Below are positions 8,162 to 18,837 of a stretch of DNA of 64,000 nucleotides, one piece after another. Source of the DNA: Clostridiales bacterium 1_7_47FAA. Its GTDB lineage: Bacteria; Bacillota; Clostridia; Lachnospirales; Lachnospiraceae. The stretch's first letter is position 1. Every line of letters begins with the position of its first letter. Location: positions 283,318-347,317 of the forward strand of contig DS990260.1 of NCBI GenBank assembly GCA_000155435.1, in the 5' to 3' direction. The notes beneath the pieces are model-generated. The model saw only the letters and a program-made list of their open reading frames with translations. It did not search any database and was not told where the DNA came from. A program made the position numbers and the translations under genes.

Positions 8162-9832
8162 CTAGAAAAGTCCTGTTATCCTTCCATTCTTATCCACATC
8201 AATATTCTCAGCCGCCGGTTTCTTAGGAAGTCCCGGCATGGTCATGATGGAGCCTGTGAGGGCAACCACAAAACCTGCGCCTGCCGACACATAGGCATCC
8301 CTTACATTGATGGTAAAGCCAGTGGGCCTGCCCAGCTTTGTCTGGTCATCGGACAGGGAATACTGGGTCTTTGCCATGCATACGGGCAGGTTGGCGAATC
8401 CCATGTCCTCTATGTTCTTTAATGCCTTTAAGGCAGCTGGCGCATAGGACACACCGTCCGCTCCGTAAATCTCCGTGGCAACCGTGTGGATTTTATCCTT
8501 TAATGATATATCATCGGGATACAGCACACGGAAATTGGACGGCCTGTGCTCCAGGGTTTCAAGCACTTTCTGTGCAAGGGCAATCCCGCCCTCGCCGCCC
8601 TTGGCCCAGACCTCGGAAAGGGCGAACTCGCAGCCTCTGTCCTCGCAGAACTTCTTGATATAAGCATATTCTGCCTCTGTATCGGTTATGAAGGAATTGA
8701 GGGTCACGATGACAGGCACATCGTACTTCTGGATATTCTCAATGTGTTTTTCCAGGTTGACGATACCGCGCTTTAACGCATCCAGGTTCTCCCCGGACAG
8801 CTGGTCCTTGGGAACTCCGCCATTGTACTTAAGCGCCCTTACCGTGGCAACCAGCACCACTGCGTCCGGCTTAAGGCCCGCCATGCGGCACTTGATGTCC
8901 AGGAACTTCTCTGCCCCAAGGTCGGCGCCGAACCCGGCCTCTGTCACAACAATATCCGCCAGCTTAAGGGCAGTCTTGGTAGCCCTTACGCTGTTGCATC
9001 CATGGGCAATATTGGCAAATGGTCCGCCGTGCACCAGGGCGCCTGTGTGCTCCAGGGTCTGGATCAGGTTGGGCTTTAAGGCGTCCTTTAAAAGGGCTGC
9101 CATGGAGCCGGTTGCATGGAGGTCATCTGCGGTCACTGGCTGTCCTGCAAAATTATAGGCCACGATGATCCTGCCCAGACGGGCCTTTAAGTCCTCCATA
9201 TTGTCAGCCAGACAGAGGATTGCCATAATCTCGGAAGCAACCGTGATGACAAAGTGGTCTTCCCTCACCATGCCGTCCGCCTTTGCCCCCAAGCCGATGA
9301 CGATATTGCGCAGCGCCCGGTCATTCATGTCCTCGCAGCGCTTCCACATCACCTGTCTTGGGTCGATTCCCAGTGCATTGCCCTGCTGGATATGGTTGTC
9401 AAGGAGGGCTGCCAGCAGGTTATTGGCCGAGGTGATGGCGTGGAAATCCCCTGTGAAATGCAGGTTTAAGTCCTCCATGGGAACCACCTGTGCAAATCCG
9501 CCTCCTGCAGCGCCTCCCTTGATTCCAAAGCAGGGTCCTAAGGACGGTTCCCGCAGGGCGATGATGGCGCTCTTCTTCATGCGCCCGAATGCCTCGCCCA
9601 GGCCCACCGTTGTGGTGGTCTTACCCTCTCCGGCCGGGGTGGGGTTGATGGCCGTCACCAGCACCAGCTTTCCGTCCGGCCTGTCCTTAACCTTGTCCCA
9701 CAGCTTATCTGTCAGCTTGGCTTTATACTTACCATACAGTTCCAGGTCATCCTCGGAAATCCCGTAAGACGCCGCAACCTCCTTAATGGGCTGCATTACT
9801 GCTTCCTGAGCAATCTCGATATCTGACTTCAT
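8162..9832 (-). CDS. fhs: formate--tetrahydrofolate ligase
   Basis: The 556-residue cytosolic enzyme makes 10-formyl-THF from formate, ATP and THF, feeding one-carbon metabolism (or the methyl branch of the Wood-Ljungdahl pathway in acetogens). It has the long P-loop-like [20 protein letters not shown] near residue 65, [19 protein letters not shown] after it, and the late [12 protein letters not shown] segment. Length is canonical. An AAGGAGG sits ahead of ATG 9832. It is placed 35 nt downstream of ftsK and 63 nt upstream of murE, so it is probably co-transcribed with division and cell-wall genes. Confidence 0.97.
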   Translation of the reverse strand: MKSDIEIAQEAVMQPIKEVAASYGISEDDLELYGKYKAKLTDKLWDKVKDRPDGKLVLVTAINPTPAGEGKTTTTVGLGEAFGRMKKSAIIALREPSLGPCFGIKGGAAGGGFAQVVPMEDLNLHFTGDFHAITSANNLLAALLDNHIQQGNALGIDPRQVMWKRCEDMNDRALRNIVIGLGAKADGMVREDHFVITVASEIMAILCLADNMEDLKARLGRIIVAYNFAGQPVTADDLHATGSMAALLKDALKPNLIQTLEHTGALVHGGPFANIAHGCNSVRATKTALKLADIVVTEAGFGADLGAEKFLDIKCRMAGLKPDAVVLVATVRALKYNGGVPKDQLSGENLDALKRGIVNLEKHIENIQKYDVPVIVTLNSFITDTEAEYAYIKKFCEDRGCEFALSEVWAKGGEGGIALAQKVLETLEHRPSNFRVLYPDDISLKDKIHTVATEIYGADGVSYAPAALKALKNIEDMGFANLPVCMAKTQYSLSDDQTKLGRPTGFTINVRDAYVSAGAGFVVALTGSIMTMPGLPKKPAAENIDVDKNGRITGLF

Positions 9833-9867
9833 GGGTATATCCTCCTTGTTTTTTATATCATTTATGT

Positions 9868-12840
9868 TTACTGTTCCATAAACTCCTCAAACTCCTGTGC
9901 GCTCATAAGTATCTTCCTGGGCTTGGTTCCTTCCTCCTCCCCCACCACGCCTGCTTCCGCCAGCTGGTCCATGATACGTGCGGCACGGTTAAATCCAATC
10001 TTGAACATCCTCTGAAGCATGCCGATGGATGCCTTGTCCTTTTCTATGATGAACCTGGCGGCCTGGATGAAATACTCATCCCTGTCGCTCTGGCTGCTTC
10101 CCGCGTCCATGGAAGGCGAGGATACCCTGCTCTCCACCTCAGGACTATACTCAGCCACCATGCCCTGTTCCGTAAGGAAATCCACTACCCGGCCCACTTC
10201 CTCATCGGACACAAAGGCGCCCTGGACACGCTGGGGCTTTGGAAAGCCTGCCGGATAAAAGAGCATGTCCCCCTTGCCCAGCAGCTTCTCAGCCCCATTC
10301 ATGTCAATGATGGTCCTGGAGTCCACGCCGGAAGATACGGAAAATGCAATCCTGGACGGCACATTGGCCTTGATAAGGCCTGTAATGACGTTAACTGAAG
10401 GCCTCTGGGTGGCAATGACCAGATGGATGCCTGCTGCACGGGCCAGCTGTGCCAGACGGCAGATGGCATCCTCCACCTCGCCTGGGGCCACCATCATAAG
10501 GTCTGCCAGCTCATCCACGATAATGACAATCTGGGGCAGTTTCTGAGGTTTTTTCTCATCCTCAATATCCTTAATCTTTTCAACCCTTTCATTATATCCC
10601 TTCAGATCCCTGACATTGCATTCCGCAAACTTCTTGTAGCGGTCCGTCATCTCAGCCACGGCCCAGTTAAGGGCGCCGGACGCCTTCTTGGGGTCCGTGA
10701 CCACCGGGATCAGCAGGTGCGGGATTCCATTATAGACGCTCAGTTCCACCACCTTGGGGTCCACCATGATCAGCTTCACATCCTCAGGCTTTGATTTGAA
10801 GATGATGCTCATGATCAGGGTGTTGATGCACACGGATTTACCGGAACCCGTGGCGCCTGCGATTAAAAGGTGGGGCATCTTGGCAATATCCGTCACCACC
10901 ACCTGCCCACCGATATCCTTGCCCACTGCAAAGGCCAGACGTGACTTGTGGCTGATGAATGATTCCGCCTCCAGAAGTTCCCTGAGATAGACCATGTTGT
11001 TCTCTTTATTGGGCACCTCGATGCCCACTGCGGACTTGCCTGGTATCGGCGCCTCAATCCTTATGTCTGCGGCAGCCAGGCTCAGCTTGATGTCATCGGT
11101 CAGGCCCACGATCTTGCTGACCTTAACCCCCTGTTCCGGAAGCAGTTCATATCTTGTCACCGCAGGACCGCAGCTTATGTTGGTCACGGTAACGCCCACC
11201 CCGAAGTTGTGCAGGGTCTGCTGCAGCTTGATGGCCGTGGCCTTGTATTCTTCACCTGAAAATGCGCCTGCGCTCTTGCTGCCCTTCTTGAGCAGGGTGG
11301 TGGGAGGAAATACATATTCCTTCTTGACCACCTCTTCCTTCTTCTTAATCTCCTCTGCCACGGAAATCTCCGTATCCCCTTTGGCAGTCCCTTCTTTCTT
11401 TTTCTCTATCTTTTTCTTAAGCAGTTCGGTCTCTGTTTCTATGACCTTGCCGGAAGCGGTCACCACACGTTTTGGTTCCTCCGGCACAAACACGCTGTCA
11501 TAATTAAGCCCCTGTTCCGAGTCATCCTCCATATATGTATCCGTTTCAGGGAAATCCTCCTGCTGCCCTCTGGCGCCGTCCCCTGTCCCTGGGTCCTCAG
11601 TCCCTGAATCCCACGGGACCTCCTCTTCGGGCCAGCCGTTCCCCTGTGCAGCCACAGCCATATCCATTTCTTCCAGGGTGCGGGAATCCTTATGTACATG
11701 GATGACATCCTGGCTGCCTTCCAAGCCAAATCCATCTTCCTCCACGGTTATTCCGGTCACCACCGGAGCATCTTCCCTCCTGTGTCTGTGTCCTTCGATG
11801 GAACGGGCCAAGGCCCCCACGTCATCCATGTCAAAGGAGGCATCTTCCCCGGTCCCATGTTCTAATGGCGGGTCGAATTTACCTCTGAATTCATTGACCG
11901 GCGCAGCAGCGGCCCCGCGGTCCAGGGACGGCGCAGCGGCAGCCCCCACGCGGCCCAGGGAAGCCTCGTCCTCATATGGTTCCTCCAGCGGCTCCAAATC
12001 CGCGCCGTATTCCCGGTCAAATGCCTCCTCGTCATACTCATCGTATCCGCCGTCCCCGTCGTATTCATCATAGGCAGTCAGCCGGGTAGCGTCCAGATTG
12101 ACTCCCCGTACCTTCTGCTCCTCCCTGAGACGCTTCCTCTCTTCCGCCCTCTGGGCGTGGATTTCCCTGCGCCTGTCCATGTCTTCCCTTGCATACTGGT
12201 AAGCCTTGTCACCGCCCTTTTTCACCACGCTGACAAAGGAACGCTCCGTGATGCACACCATGCAGATGATGAACAGCACGGCAAGCACCAGGAAGGTCCC
12301 TGGCTTACCCAGGCCCACCACCAGGAAGGAGGTAAGGATACCGCCCAGGAATCCGCCTCCCACACCGCTGAGGGTGGACTGCTTATAATAATCCCCCCAG
12401 GGCGCCCCTGCCGGGGTTGTCCCGAAAAACAGCTGCAGCAGGCCGCATATCACCAGGACCGCCACCACCACGGCAGCCAGCTTCATGGCTGCATGGAGGT
12501 TGCCCTGGTTGGAAAGATGGAAGCAGGTACCCACGAATATCAATATGGGCAGGAGATAACCCACCATACCAAAAATCCCCAGCTGTACGCCCCTCAGCAC
12601 ATCACCGACCACGCCGCATAACTTAAAGTTGCTTAAAAACAAAAGAATGGCAACAGCAAAAGAGCAGATGATGACCACTTCTGCTCTTATAAACTCTGTA
12701 TTCTCTTCCATATACCCTTTTTTACCTGAGGCTTTGCGGCCCTTTGAGGGAGTTGTCTTCTTCCCTGCGGTACTGCCCTTTGGCCTTCCCGGTTTTCTGT
12801 TCCCACTCTGCTGTCGTTTACTTGATTCAGCCACAAACAT
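9868..12840 (-). CDS. ftsK: FtsK/SpoIIIE-type DNA translocase
   Basis: A 990-residue membrane-anchored, hexameric double-stranded-DNA pump that clears chromosome DNA from the division or sporulation septum. It has a Lys/Arg-rich N-terminus, four membrane segments between about residues 50 and 200, then a long acidic, low-complexity linker (about 230-500). The RecA-like motor carries Walker A GATGSGKS near residue 662 and Walker [12 protein letters not shown] near residue 770. The C-terminal winged-helix gamma domain (about 920-990), including [20 protein letters not shown], reads polar DNA sequences. Whether this is the vegetative FtsK or sporulation SpoIIIE form cannot be decided. It has its own promoter at 12927-12955. 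Confidence 0.95.
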   Translation of the reverse strand: MFVAESSKRQQSGNRKPGRPKGSTAGKKTTPSKGRKASGKKGYMEENTEFIRAEVVIICSFAVAILLFLSNFKLCGVVGDVLRGVQLGIFGMVGYLLPILIFVGTCFHLSNQGNLHAAMKLAAVVVAVLVICGLLQLFFGTTPAGAPWGDYYKQSTLSGVGGGFLGGILTSFLVVGLGKPGTFLVLAVLFIICMVCITERSFVSVVKKGGDKAYQYAREDMDRRREIHAQRAEERKRLREEQKVRGVNLDATRLTAYDEYDGDGGYDEYDEEAFDREYGADLEPLEEPYEDEASLGRVGAAAAPSLDRGAAAAPVNEFRGKFDPPLEHGTGEDASFDMDDVGALARSIEGHRHRREDAPVVTGITVEEDGFGLEGSQDVIHVHKDSRTLEEMDMAVAAQGNGWPEEEVPWDSGTEDPGTGDGARGQQEDFPETDTYMEDDSEQGLNYDSVFVPEEPKRVVTASGKVIETETELLKKKIEKKKEGTAKGDTEISVAEEIKKKEEVVKKEYVFPPTTLLKKGSKSAGAFSGEEYKATAIKLQQTLHNFGVGVTVTNISCGPAVTRYELLPEQGVKVSKIVGLTDDIKLSLAAADIRIEAPIPGKSAVGIEVPNKENNMVYLRELLEAESFISHKSRLAFAVGKDIGGQVVVTDIAKMPHLLIAGATGSGKSVCINTLIMSIIFKSKPEDVKLIMVDPKVVELSVYNGIPHLLIPVVTDPKKASGALNWAVAEMTDRYKKFAECNVRDLKGYNERVEKIKDIEDEKKPQKLPQIVIIVDELADLMMVAPGEVEDAICRLAQLARAAGIHLVIATQRPSVNVITGLIKANVPSRIAFSVSSGVDSRTIIDMNGAEKLLGKGDMLFYPAGFPKPQRVQGAFVSDEEVGRVVDFLTEQGMVAEYSPEVESRVSSPSMDAGSSQSDRDEYFIQAARFIIEKDKASIGMLQRMFKIGFNRAARIMDQLAEAGVVGEEEGTKPRKILMSAQEFEEFMEQ

Positions 12841-12926
12841 AGCCCCCTGTCATTCTCTTACAAGTCTTTTTGCCAGGCCCGCGTATCCGGCATATCCATT
12901 TCTTCCATTTGGGCCCAGTTACATTT

Positions 12927-12955
12927 AGTATACAAAAAAATCATAAGAAATGCAA
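12927..12955 (-). promoter_or_regulatory. SigA promoter for ftsK
   Basis: On the minus strand TTGCAT (12950-12955) is followed by a 17-bp spacer and TATACT (12927-12932), about 87 nt upstream of the ftsK ATG. Spacing is ideal and the -10 matches in five of six bases. Confidence 0.75.
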
Positions 12956-13001
12956 CTTTAACATTTTGGGGCTGTCTGTATCCGCCAATCTATCTGTAAC
13001 G

Positions 13002-13760
13002 CTATCTGTAACGCTTTCTCCCGTCAATCATCTCATAAAGTTTCCCAAGGGCTTCCTTAATCCCGCCAACCTGGTTGATGAGCCCTGCCTCCACTGCCTG
13101 TTCCCCCACCAGCACGGTTCCCAGGTCCCTGGTCAGCATCTTTGTATTGTGCATCAGGTCCCTTAACTGGTCATATGCAATGTCGGCGTGGCTGGCCACA
13201 AAGGTAAGGATCCTGTCCTGGATCATTTCAAAATACTCATAGGTCTGGGCCGTGCCGATTACCATGCCGGTCATGCGCACCGGGTGGATCATCATGGTCC
13301 CTGAGGGTACGATGAAGGAGTAATTGGTGGAAACAGCCAGCGGCACACCGATCGAGTGGCTGCCGCCCAGTACCAGGGATACTGTGGGCAGGCTTAAGGA
13401 TGCAATCATCTCGGCAATGGCCAGGCCCGCGTCCACATCCCCGCCCGATGTGTTAAGCAGGACCAGAAGGCCGTCCACGCTGTCATCATCCTCTATCTCA
13501 GCCAGCTTCGGAAGGATATGGTCATACTTGGTGGTCTTGCTGCTTCCGGAGGAATTCTCATGCCCTTCCACCTCGCCGATGATGGTAATCAGATGGATTT
13601 TCCTCTGCTTCTGGTTGTCCTCCAGGATAACCTGTCCGTATTCCTCCAGACGGTTGTCCTCTTTTTCTTCTATCTCACGTTCCAGTCTTTTAGCCTCGTC
13701 ATCCTTTTTTACCGGCTCCTGGTCATCCATTTTCTTTTTGCTGTTTTTCGCCTGTCCCAT
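13002..13760 (-). CDS. ClpP-like serine peptidase, TepA type
   Basis: A 252-residue protein with a charged N-terminal tail (about 50 residues, Lys/Glu rich) followed by a ClpP/crotonase fold. The ClpP-like features are LLVLLNTSGGDVDAGLAIAEMI, the putative nucleophile region LGGSHSIGVPLAVS and MMIHPVRMTG with the expected His. This matches the TepA (translocation-enhancing protein) group of Firmicutes, soluble ClpP-like peptidases usually encoded beside ftsK/spoIIIE, as here. No Clp ATPase-docking features can be judged. The in vivo substrate is unknown; the older signal-peptide-degradation role is family knowledge, not visible here. Confidence 0.88.
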   Translation of the reverse strand: MGQAKNSKKKMDDQEPVKKDDEAKRLEREIEEKEDNRLEEYGQVILEDNQKQRKIHLITIIGEVEGHENSSGSSKTTKYDHILPKLAEIEDDDSVDGLLVLLNTSGGDVDAGLAIAEMIASLSLPTVSLVLGGSHSIGVPLAVSTNYSFIVPSGTMMIHPVRMTGMVIGTAQTYEYFEMIQDRILTFVASHADIAYDQLRDLMHNTKMLTRDLGTVLVGEQAVEAGLINQVGGIKEALGKLYEMIDGRKRYR

Positions 13761-13865
13761 GGTCGCAACTTCCTTTCATGAATCATCCTGTGTTGGTACA
13801 CTTTATCCATTAGTCTGCACTTCCGGGACGAAAATATGCATGATATGTTTTCATGAAACAGAAAA

Positions 13866-13915
13866 CAAAAGAAAAAGCAGCCAGCCCCATGTCTGTCCCA
13901 TGAAGGCTGGCTGCT
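13866..13915 (-). terminator. terminator after the NlpC/P60 gene
   Basis: An 11-bp stem, AGCAGCCAGCC (13876-13886) with GGCTGGCTGCT (13905-13915), is followed on the minus strand by a U-rich run ending near 13866. It lies 35 nt past the stop codon at 13951. Confidence 0.9.
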
Positions 13916-13950
13916 GCCGGAAATCTTTATTTCATCCATTCTTTATCTCA

Positions 13951-15579
13951 TCAATCGCCTAACACGTTCCTGATAGCCACCGGGGACCTGTAGTTCCAGG
14001 TAGATATCTTGATGCCGCTCTTGCGGCTGGCTGCATGGACAATCTGTCCGTTGCCGATATACATGGCCACGTGGTTTACCTGACCGCCGCTGCCCGCGTA
14101 GAATATCAGGTCGCCGGGCCTCATGTTGCCTGAGGTCACCGCCTTGCCCATCTTGGCCTGTGAGCCTGAGTAATGAGGCAGCGACACACCGAATTTGGAC
14201 AGGACGCTCATGGTGAAACCGGAACAGTCCGCGCCCTTTGTCAGGCTGGTGCCTCCCCATACATATGGATTGCCCACGAACTGGAGCGCATAGTTGACAA
14301 TCTGTGAACGGCGGGACGCGGCATTGTTGGCCGCAACCTCTGCCGGCGAGAACTTGATTGCCTCGTTAAGGGCATAGCGCACCTCCACGTTATTATCCCT
14401 TGTGGAAATGTAAGCCTTGTCCGTGGTGGTACCGTCTTCTTCATCCACGGAATCCAGTTCAATCTCCACCCATCCGTCCAGCTGGGCCACAACAGGATAA
14501 CGCTCATCCTTAACAATCTGGGTCCATATCTTGGCATCCGTAGTGGGTTCCGTGCGCACATTCAGCACGTCCGTGTTGATGACCGCACGCAGGGTTGCGG
14601 TCTGCATGGCAATGTCCTTGGCCTCCTGCCCCGTCGCCGTGTACTGGGGGTCCGCGGAAATATATCCGATGATGGGGCCGGATTTAATCTTATACCAGCC
14701 GTCCAAGGTCTCTAGTACCTCTCCGGCCGCCTTACTGGTCATCTTACCGATGATCTTGCCGTCGCTCTTAGGTTCCTCGCGGACATTCAGATAATTATTC
14801 ACCTTGGAAATGACCAGGTTATCATACTGGTTGATGGCCATGGCCTTCATATCCAGCTTACGGCCTTCATTCAGGGAATAGGATACTTCTGCGTAATCAG
14901 CGGAAATATATCCTTCTTCTATCTGAATCCATCCGTCCTGCTGTCCCAGGACCACGTAGCGCTCGCCCATCAGCGCCTGTCCCACCACATTGCTGGGGTC
15001 CAGTTCCGGGGCCTGCCTGATATTCAGGTTATCGGTCGTGACCGTGGCCCTCAGCTTCACCAGTTCCTTTGCCTTTTCCCTGGCTTCATCTCCTGAAATC
15101 AGGTATTGGTTGCTGATATAGCCGTCCACGCCGCCTGACGTGATATGGGACCAGTCGCCTTCTGTCTGCAGGATTTCACAGGCTCCGTCACCGGAAAGCT
15201 TGCCTATGATCTTGCCGTCCGTACTGGGTGTCTCGCGGATATTCAGATATCCGGATACCTGCACGATGCCCAGGTTGGAATAGGAATCAATGGTCTTTTG
15301 TATCTCCTCCGCTTCCTTTCTGGCTGCTTCCTCCTCCGGCGAAGGCTCGCTGGCCGGCTGGGCATCGGAGGCGGTTGCTGCCCCGGCTTCCTGTACCGGC
15401 CGGTTTCCGGATGCACGGCCTGAGGCCGGCTCCTTCATGGCCGCCTTTACACCAAGTACGATGATTCCAACCACGATGACTGCCGCCAGCAGGATCAGCA
15501 GGTATCTGGGGTCTATGTTCTGATTGCGTTTCTTCCTGGCCTTGTTCAGGCTCGAGATATAATCCTTGTGTTCAAGCAT
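13951..15579 (-). CDS. secreted/anchored SH3-repeat NlpC/P60 peptidoglycan hydrolase
   Basis: A 542-residue envelope enzyme predicted to cut cell-wall stem peptides (D,L-endopeptidase). Start taken at ATG 15579 (MLEHKDYISS), with GGAGAC about 11 nt upstream; an ATG at 15642 lacks a site. An N-terminal membrane segment (YLLILLAAVIVVGIIVLGV) is followed by four bacterial SH3 domains, each marked by LN(I/V)R(E/Q/T)xP, and a C-terminal NlpC/P60 domain. Catalytic residues are visible: Cys in GADCSGF, His in QVNHVAMYIG and a second polar residue in GQIVHAAS. A terminator follows, and an extended -10 lies upstream. Confidence 0.92.
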   Translation of the reverse strand: MLEHKDYISSLNKARKKRNQNIDPRYLLILLAAVIVVGIIVLGVKAAMKEPASGRASGNRPVQEAGAATASDAQPASEPSPEEEAARKEAEEIQKTIDSYSNLGIVQVSGYLNIRETPSTDGKIIGKLSGDGACEILQTEGDWSHITSGGVDGYISNQYLISGDEAREKAKELVKLRATVTTDNLNIRQAPELDPSNVVGQALMGERYVVLGQQDGWIQIEEGYISADYAEVSYSLNEGRKLDMKAMAINQYDNLVISKVNNYLNVREEPKSDGKIIGKMTSKAAGEVLETLDGWYKIKSGPIIGYISADPQYTATGQEAKDIAMQTATLRAVINTDVLNVRTEPTTDAKIWTQIVKDERYPVVAQLDGWVEIELDSVDEEDGTTTDKAYISTRDNNVEVRYALNEAIKFSPAEVAANNAASRRSQIVNYALQFVGNPYVWGGTSLTKGADCSGFTMSVLSKFGVSLPHYSGSQAKMGKAVTSGNMRPGDLIFYAGSGGQVNHVAMYIGNGQIVHAASRKSGIKISTWNYRSPVAIRNVLGD

Positions 15580-15632
15580 GATTCCATTCGTCTCCAACTT
15601 TGTTTTTCGGCATGTAAACTCATACAGCGTAA

Positions 15633-15638
15633 AGTATA
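15633..15638 (-). promoter_or_regulatory. extended -10 promoter element for the NlpC/P60 gene
   Basis: The minus strand reads TGATATACT, an extended -10, with TATACT at 15633-15638, about 55 nt ahead of the start codon. The hexamer 17 bp upstream (TATTTT) is a weak -35. Confidence 0.45.
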
Positions 15639-15691
15639 TCATAGATCCATGGGCTAAAATATGAAAATTTTCTTAAATTTGGAGACAGGCC

Positions 15692-16489
15692 TTATTTGGC
15701 CAGCATCATGCGGTCATTGGCAAACTCGCCGCCGCTGGCTTCGGCGAACTTTTTAAGCAGGTCATCCACGGTCAGGTTTTTCTTTTCCTCACCGGATACA
15801 TCGTAAATGATGCGTCCGTCATGCATCATGATCAGACGGTTGCCGATCTGGATGGCGTCCTTCATATTGTGGGTTACCATGAGGGCGGTCAGCTTCTGTT
15901 CGGTTACCATCTCATTGGTAAGGTCCAGGACCTTTTTGGCTGTCTGGGGATCCAGGGCAGCGGTGTGTTCATCCAACAGCAGCAGCTTCGGCTTCTGGAG
16001 GGTAGCCATGAGAAGGGTCAGGGCCTGCCTCTGTCCCCCGGACAGCAGCCCTACCTTGCTGGTCATCCTGGTCTGCAGTCCCAGACCTAAGCGGGTAAGC
16101 ATGTCGCGGTAATAGTCCTTTTCCTTGGCCCGGATGCCCCAGCCAAGTCCGCGCCGTTTGCCGCGGCGGAATGCCAGGGCCATGTTTTCCTGGATTTCCA
16201 TGCCTGCCGCGGTCCCCTTCATGGGGTCCTGGAACACCCGTCCAATGTATCTGGCCCGCTTATGCTCCGGCTGTCTGGAGATATTGATGCCTCCGATTTC
16301 TATTTTCCCGGAATCGATTGGGTATACGCCTGCAATCATGTTGAGCATGGTGGATTTACCTGCCCCGTTTCCCCCGATGACCGTTACGAAGTCCCCGTCA
16401 TTTAAGGACAGGCTGATTCCGTTTAAGGCTTTCTTTTCATTGATGGTGCCTTTGTTAAATGTCTTGCGCACGTTGGTAAGTTCAAGCAT
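15692..16489 (-). CDS. ABC transporter ATP-binding protein (TrpZ / COG1101 type)
   Basis: A 265-residue nucleotide-binding subunit. The ATG at 16489 (MLELTNVRKTF) overlaps the permease stop as TAATG. Walker A is GGNGAGKSTMLN, the signature is LLSGGQRQALTLLM, and Walker B LLLLDEHTAALDP, with the switch His in LMVTHNM. The DEHTAALD Walker B and KEKDYY insert are typical of the ATPase partnered with COG2984 substrate-binding proteins and COG4120 permeases. It powers uptake with the two upstream genes. Confidence 0.9.
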   Translation of the reverse strand: MLELTNVRKTFNKGTINEKKALNGISLSLNDGDFVTVIGGNGAGKSTMLNMIAGVYPIDSGKIEIGGINISRQPEHKRARYIGRVFQDPMKGTAAGMEIQENMALAFRRGKRRGLGWGIRAKEKDYYRDMLTRLGLGLQTRMTSKVGLLSGGQRQALTLLMATLQKPKLLLLDEHTAALDPQTAKKVLDLTNEMVTEQKLTALMVTHNMKDAIQIGNRLIMMHDGRIIYDVSGEEKKNLTVDDLLKKFAEASGGEFANDRMMLAK

Positions 16490-17448
16490 TAGTTTTCCCC
16501 TCCTTCTGAATAGGCCTGATGTGCTTTCCATTTGGCGGCAGCCACAGGTACACACAGGGCCAGGGCCACGATGACAGCGGAAAGCAGTTTCATGTAGTTG
16601 GGGTTCAATCCCATCTGAAGCACAATGGCACGGATGACGAAATAGATGACGGAGCCGATTACCGCCGCCGCCAGCTTACAAGCAAAATTCCTGAACCAGC
16701 CAAAGAGCACCTCACCGATGACAATGGCTGCCAGGCCGATGACGATGGCTCCGGTCCCCATCTGGATATCCGCGTATTTCTGGCTCTGGCATACCAGGGC
16801 GCCTGACATGCCCACCAGGCCGTTGCTGAGCATCAGGGCCAGCAGCTTGGTGAACTTGGTATTGACGCCCAGGGCGCGTATCATGTCTTCGTTGTTGCCG
16901 GTTGCCCTAAGGGCGCTTCCGATTTCCGTCCCAAAAAACCAGTAAAGGATGGCCACCACAATGACAGCCACAACTATGCCGATGACCTGGGAGGACTGGG
17001 CCTGGCTGAGCCCGGCTGTGCCGGACAGCCTGCTGACCATGGTATCCACCTTTAACAGCGGCAGGTTGCTCTTATTGCCCATGATCCACAGATTGATGGA
17101 CCACAGGGATATCTGGGTCAGGATTCCCGCCAGGATGGAAGGAATCTCAAATACTGTGTGCAGGATGCCGGTCACAAACCCCGCAGCCATGCCTGCCAGG
17201 GTTGCCACCACCAGGGCCGCCACCGGATTCCTCAGGAACACCGCCACCGGGTGCATGGACTTGTTTAAGATCAGCATGGCGCATACACAGCCTCCCAGGG
17301 CAAAGCTTCCGTCCACGGTCAGGTCCGCTATGTCCAGCAGCTTGTATGTGATATATACGCCTAATACCATGATTCCCCAGAGCACGCCCTGGCCCACCGC
17401 GTCCAACATCGCAGGGCCCATGCCCTGCAGTGCATTTAAAATGTTCAT
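16489..17448 (-). CDS. ABC transporter permease (TrpY / COG4120 type)
   Basis: The 319-residue inner-membrane subunit has about 8-9 hydrophobic segments, opening MNILNALQGMGPAMLDAVGQ and continuing ITYKLLDIADLTVDGSFALGG, the hallmark of this permease family, which is distantly related to branched-chain amino-acid (LivH-like) permeases. It lies between the solute-binding lipoprotein (upstream, 238-nt gap containing a hairpin) and the ATPase (TAATG overlap). In streptococci the homologous TrpXYZ set imports tryptophan; the substrate here is inferred only. Confidence 0.88.
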   Translation of the reverse strand: MNILNALQGMGPAMLDAVGQGVLWGIMVLGVYITYKLLDIADLTVDGSFALGGCVCAMLILNKSMHPVAVFLRNPVAALVVATLAGMAAGFVTGILHTVFEIPSILAGILTQISLWSINLWIMGNKSNLPLLKVDTMVSRLSGTAGLSQAQSSQVIGIVVAVIVVAILYWFFGTEIGSALRATGNNEDMIRALGVNTKFTKLLALMLSNGLVGMSGALVCQSQKYADIQMGTGAIVIGLAAIVIGEVLFGWFRNFACKLAAAVIGSVIYFVIRAIVLQMGLNPNYMKLLSAVIVALALCVPVAAAKWKAHQAYSEGGEN

Positions 17449-17590
17449 CTATATAACCTCCATATGTACTGTTAACTCCTGTCACTGCCCCGCTGTCTTA
17501 ATAAATAGCTTGCCCAAACAGACCACATCCTCACCAGACGGCTTGAGCAAACCATCTATATGAAACCATCAGGCCCCACCGGTACGACCT

Positions 17591-17640
17591 AAAACGGGTG
17601 CCGCGTAAGGCGGGAATTAACCCGGTCTCACTGCGGCACC
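17591..17640 (-). terminator. intercistronic hairpin between solute-binding protein and permease genes
   Basis: On the minus strand GGTGCCGC (17633-17640) pairs with GCGGCACC (17597-17604), with an inner GTGAG/CTTAC pairing and a CGGG/CCCG tip, followed by TTTT at 17591-17594. The short U run suggests partial termination or an mRNA-stabilising stem, which would favour making more binding protein than membrane subunits. The rest of 17449-17686 shows nothing recognisable. Confidence 0.6.
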
Positions 17641-17686
17641 GCCCTTTCATCCACCTGCATTTCCATTCAATCTGTAAAATACAGCC

Positions 17687-18754
17687 TTATTTCAGATTGG
17701 ACACATCAATACCAAGTGTTGCTGCTGTCTCCTCGTTCACGGTCAGTTCACACTTTTCTGCTGGAAGATATTCAATCGGCATATCAGCAGGTGATGCCCC
17801 TTCTGTAAGGATCCTTACTGCCTGCTGTCCGGTCATGTAGCCCAACTGATAGTAGTCGATGCCGTAGGTTGCAAGTCCGCCGTTATCCACCATACCGGAC
17901 TCGCCGCAGATAACAGGAAGGTTATTGTCGCCTGCCACCATGCCTACGGTTGTCATACCGGCTGCGATGGTATTGTCAGTAGGCGCATAGATGGCGTCCA
18001 CCTTGCCCACCATGGACTGCACCACGGTCTGGAGTTCGTTGGAGCTGGATACGGTGAAGTCCTGGCTTGTCATACCGGCTGCCTCGATTGCTTCCCTGGC
18101 CATCTGTGCCTGGATTTCAGAGTTGGACTCTGCGGAGCAGTAAAGGATGCCTACCTTCTTTGCATCGGGAAGGATCTGCTTTAACAGGTCAATCTGCTCC
18201 TTTACAGGAGTCAGGTCAGAGGTTCCCGTCACATTGCCCCCTGGCTTCTGGTTATCGTCCACAAGACCGGATTCAGCCGGGTCTGTCACTGCGGTAATCA
18301 GGACCGGTGTGTCTGTCACCGCGCCTGCCACTGCCTGTGCGGCCGGTGTTGCGATTGCAAGGATTAAATCCTTCTTGTCATTGGCGAACTTGGATGCAAC
18401 GGTCTGGCATGCGGACTGGTCACCGGATGCGTTCTGGGAATCCAGGTCATATTGGATGCCTGCCTCATCCAGGGCTGCGAGAAAGCCCTCGTTGGCAGCG
18501 TCCAGGGCCGTGTGCTGTACCAGCTGAAGGATGCCGATCTTATAGGTAGTGCCCTCTGCGGTCTGTCCCTCACCCTCTCCTGCCTCGGATGAAGCCTCTG
18601 TGCCTTCCCCGGAAGATGGGGCTGTCACTGCCTCAGTGCTTTCTGTTCCTGCTGCTTTTGTGGTTTCTGCGGTGCTGCCGCCTGAGCATGCGCCCAGGGA
18701 CAGGACCATGGCTCCGGCCAGGACCAGAGACATGATTTTTGATGTCTTTTTCAT
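17687..18754 (-). CDS. ABC transporter substrate-binding lipoprotein (TrpX / COG2984 type)
   Basis: A 355-residue exported lipoprotein. The signal peptide MKKTSKIMSLVLAGAMVLSL ends in the lipobox LGAC, with the Cys at about residue 23, followed by a Ser/Thr/Glu-rich linker to about residue 65. The mature domain begins YKIGILQLVQHTALDAANEGF and contains GNVTGTSDLTPVKEQIDLL, typical of ABC_sub_bind (COG2984) proteins. It captures the ligand, probably an aromatic amino acid or related compound, for the permease and ATPase downstream. A clear SigA promoter with a flanking inverted repeat precedes it. Confidence 0.92.
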   Translation of the reverse strand: MKKTSKIMSLVLAGAMVLSLGACSGGSTAETTKAAGTESTEAVTAPSSGEGTEASSEAGEGEGQTAEGTTYKIGILQLVQHTALDAANEGFLAALDEAGIQYDLDSQNASGDQSACQTVASKFANDKKDLILAIATPAAQAVAGAVTDTPVLITAVTDPAESGLVDDNQKPGGNVTGTSDLTPVKEQIDLLKQILPDAKKVGILYCSAESNSEIQAQMAREAIEAAGMTSQDFTVSSSNELQTVVQSMVGKVDAIYAPTDNTIAAGMTTVGMVAGDNNLPVICGESGMVDNGGLATYGIDYYQLGYMTGQQAVRILTEGASPADMPIEYLPAEKCELTVNEETAATLGIDVSNLK

Positions 18755-18807
18755 AATGCTCTCTCCTCTTTTAACCCAAATATTGCTCCCATTCAGGGAT
18801 GTTTCCT

Positions 18808-18836
18808 ATCATACTACAAAAAAATTCCGCCGTCAA
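18808..18836 (-). promoter_or_regulatory. SigA promoter of the ABC importer operon
   Basis: TTGACG (18831-18836), a 17-bp spacer and TATGAT (18808-18813) on the minus strand, about 55 nt before the ATG, with GAGGAG between. Confidence 0.85.
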
Positions 18837-18837
18837 T

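Noticed and set aside
17591-17640. Possible T-box leader for the aromatic amino-acid importer
   Set aside because: The sequence GGCGGTGCCGC vaguely resembles a T-box core, but the TGGN acceptor-binding bulge, Stem I and specifier loop are missing, and it lies after the first gene rather than before it.
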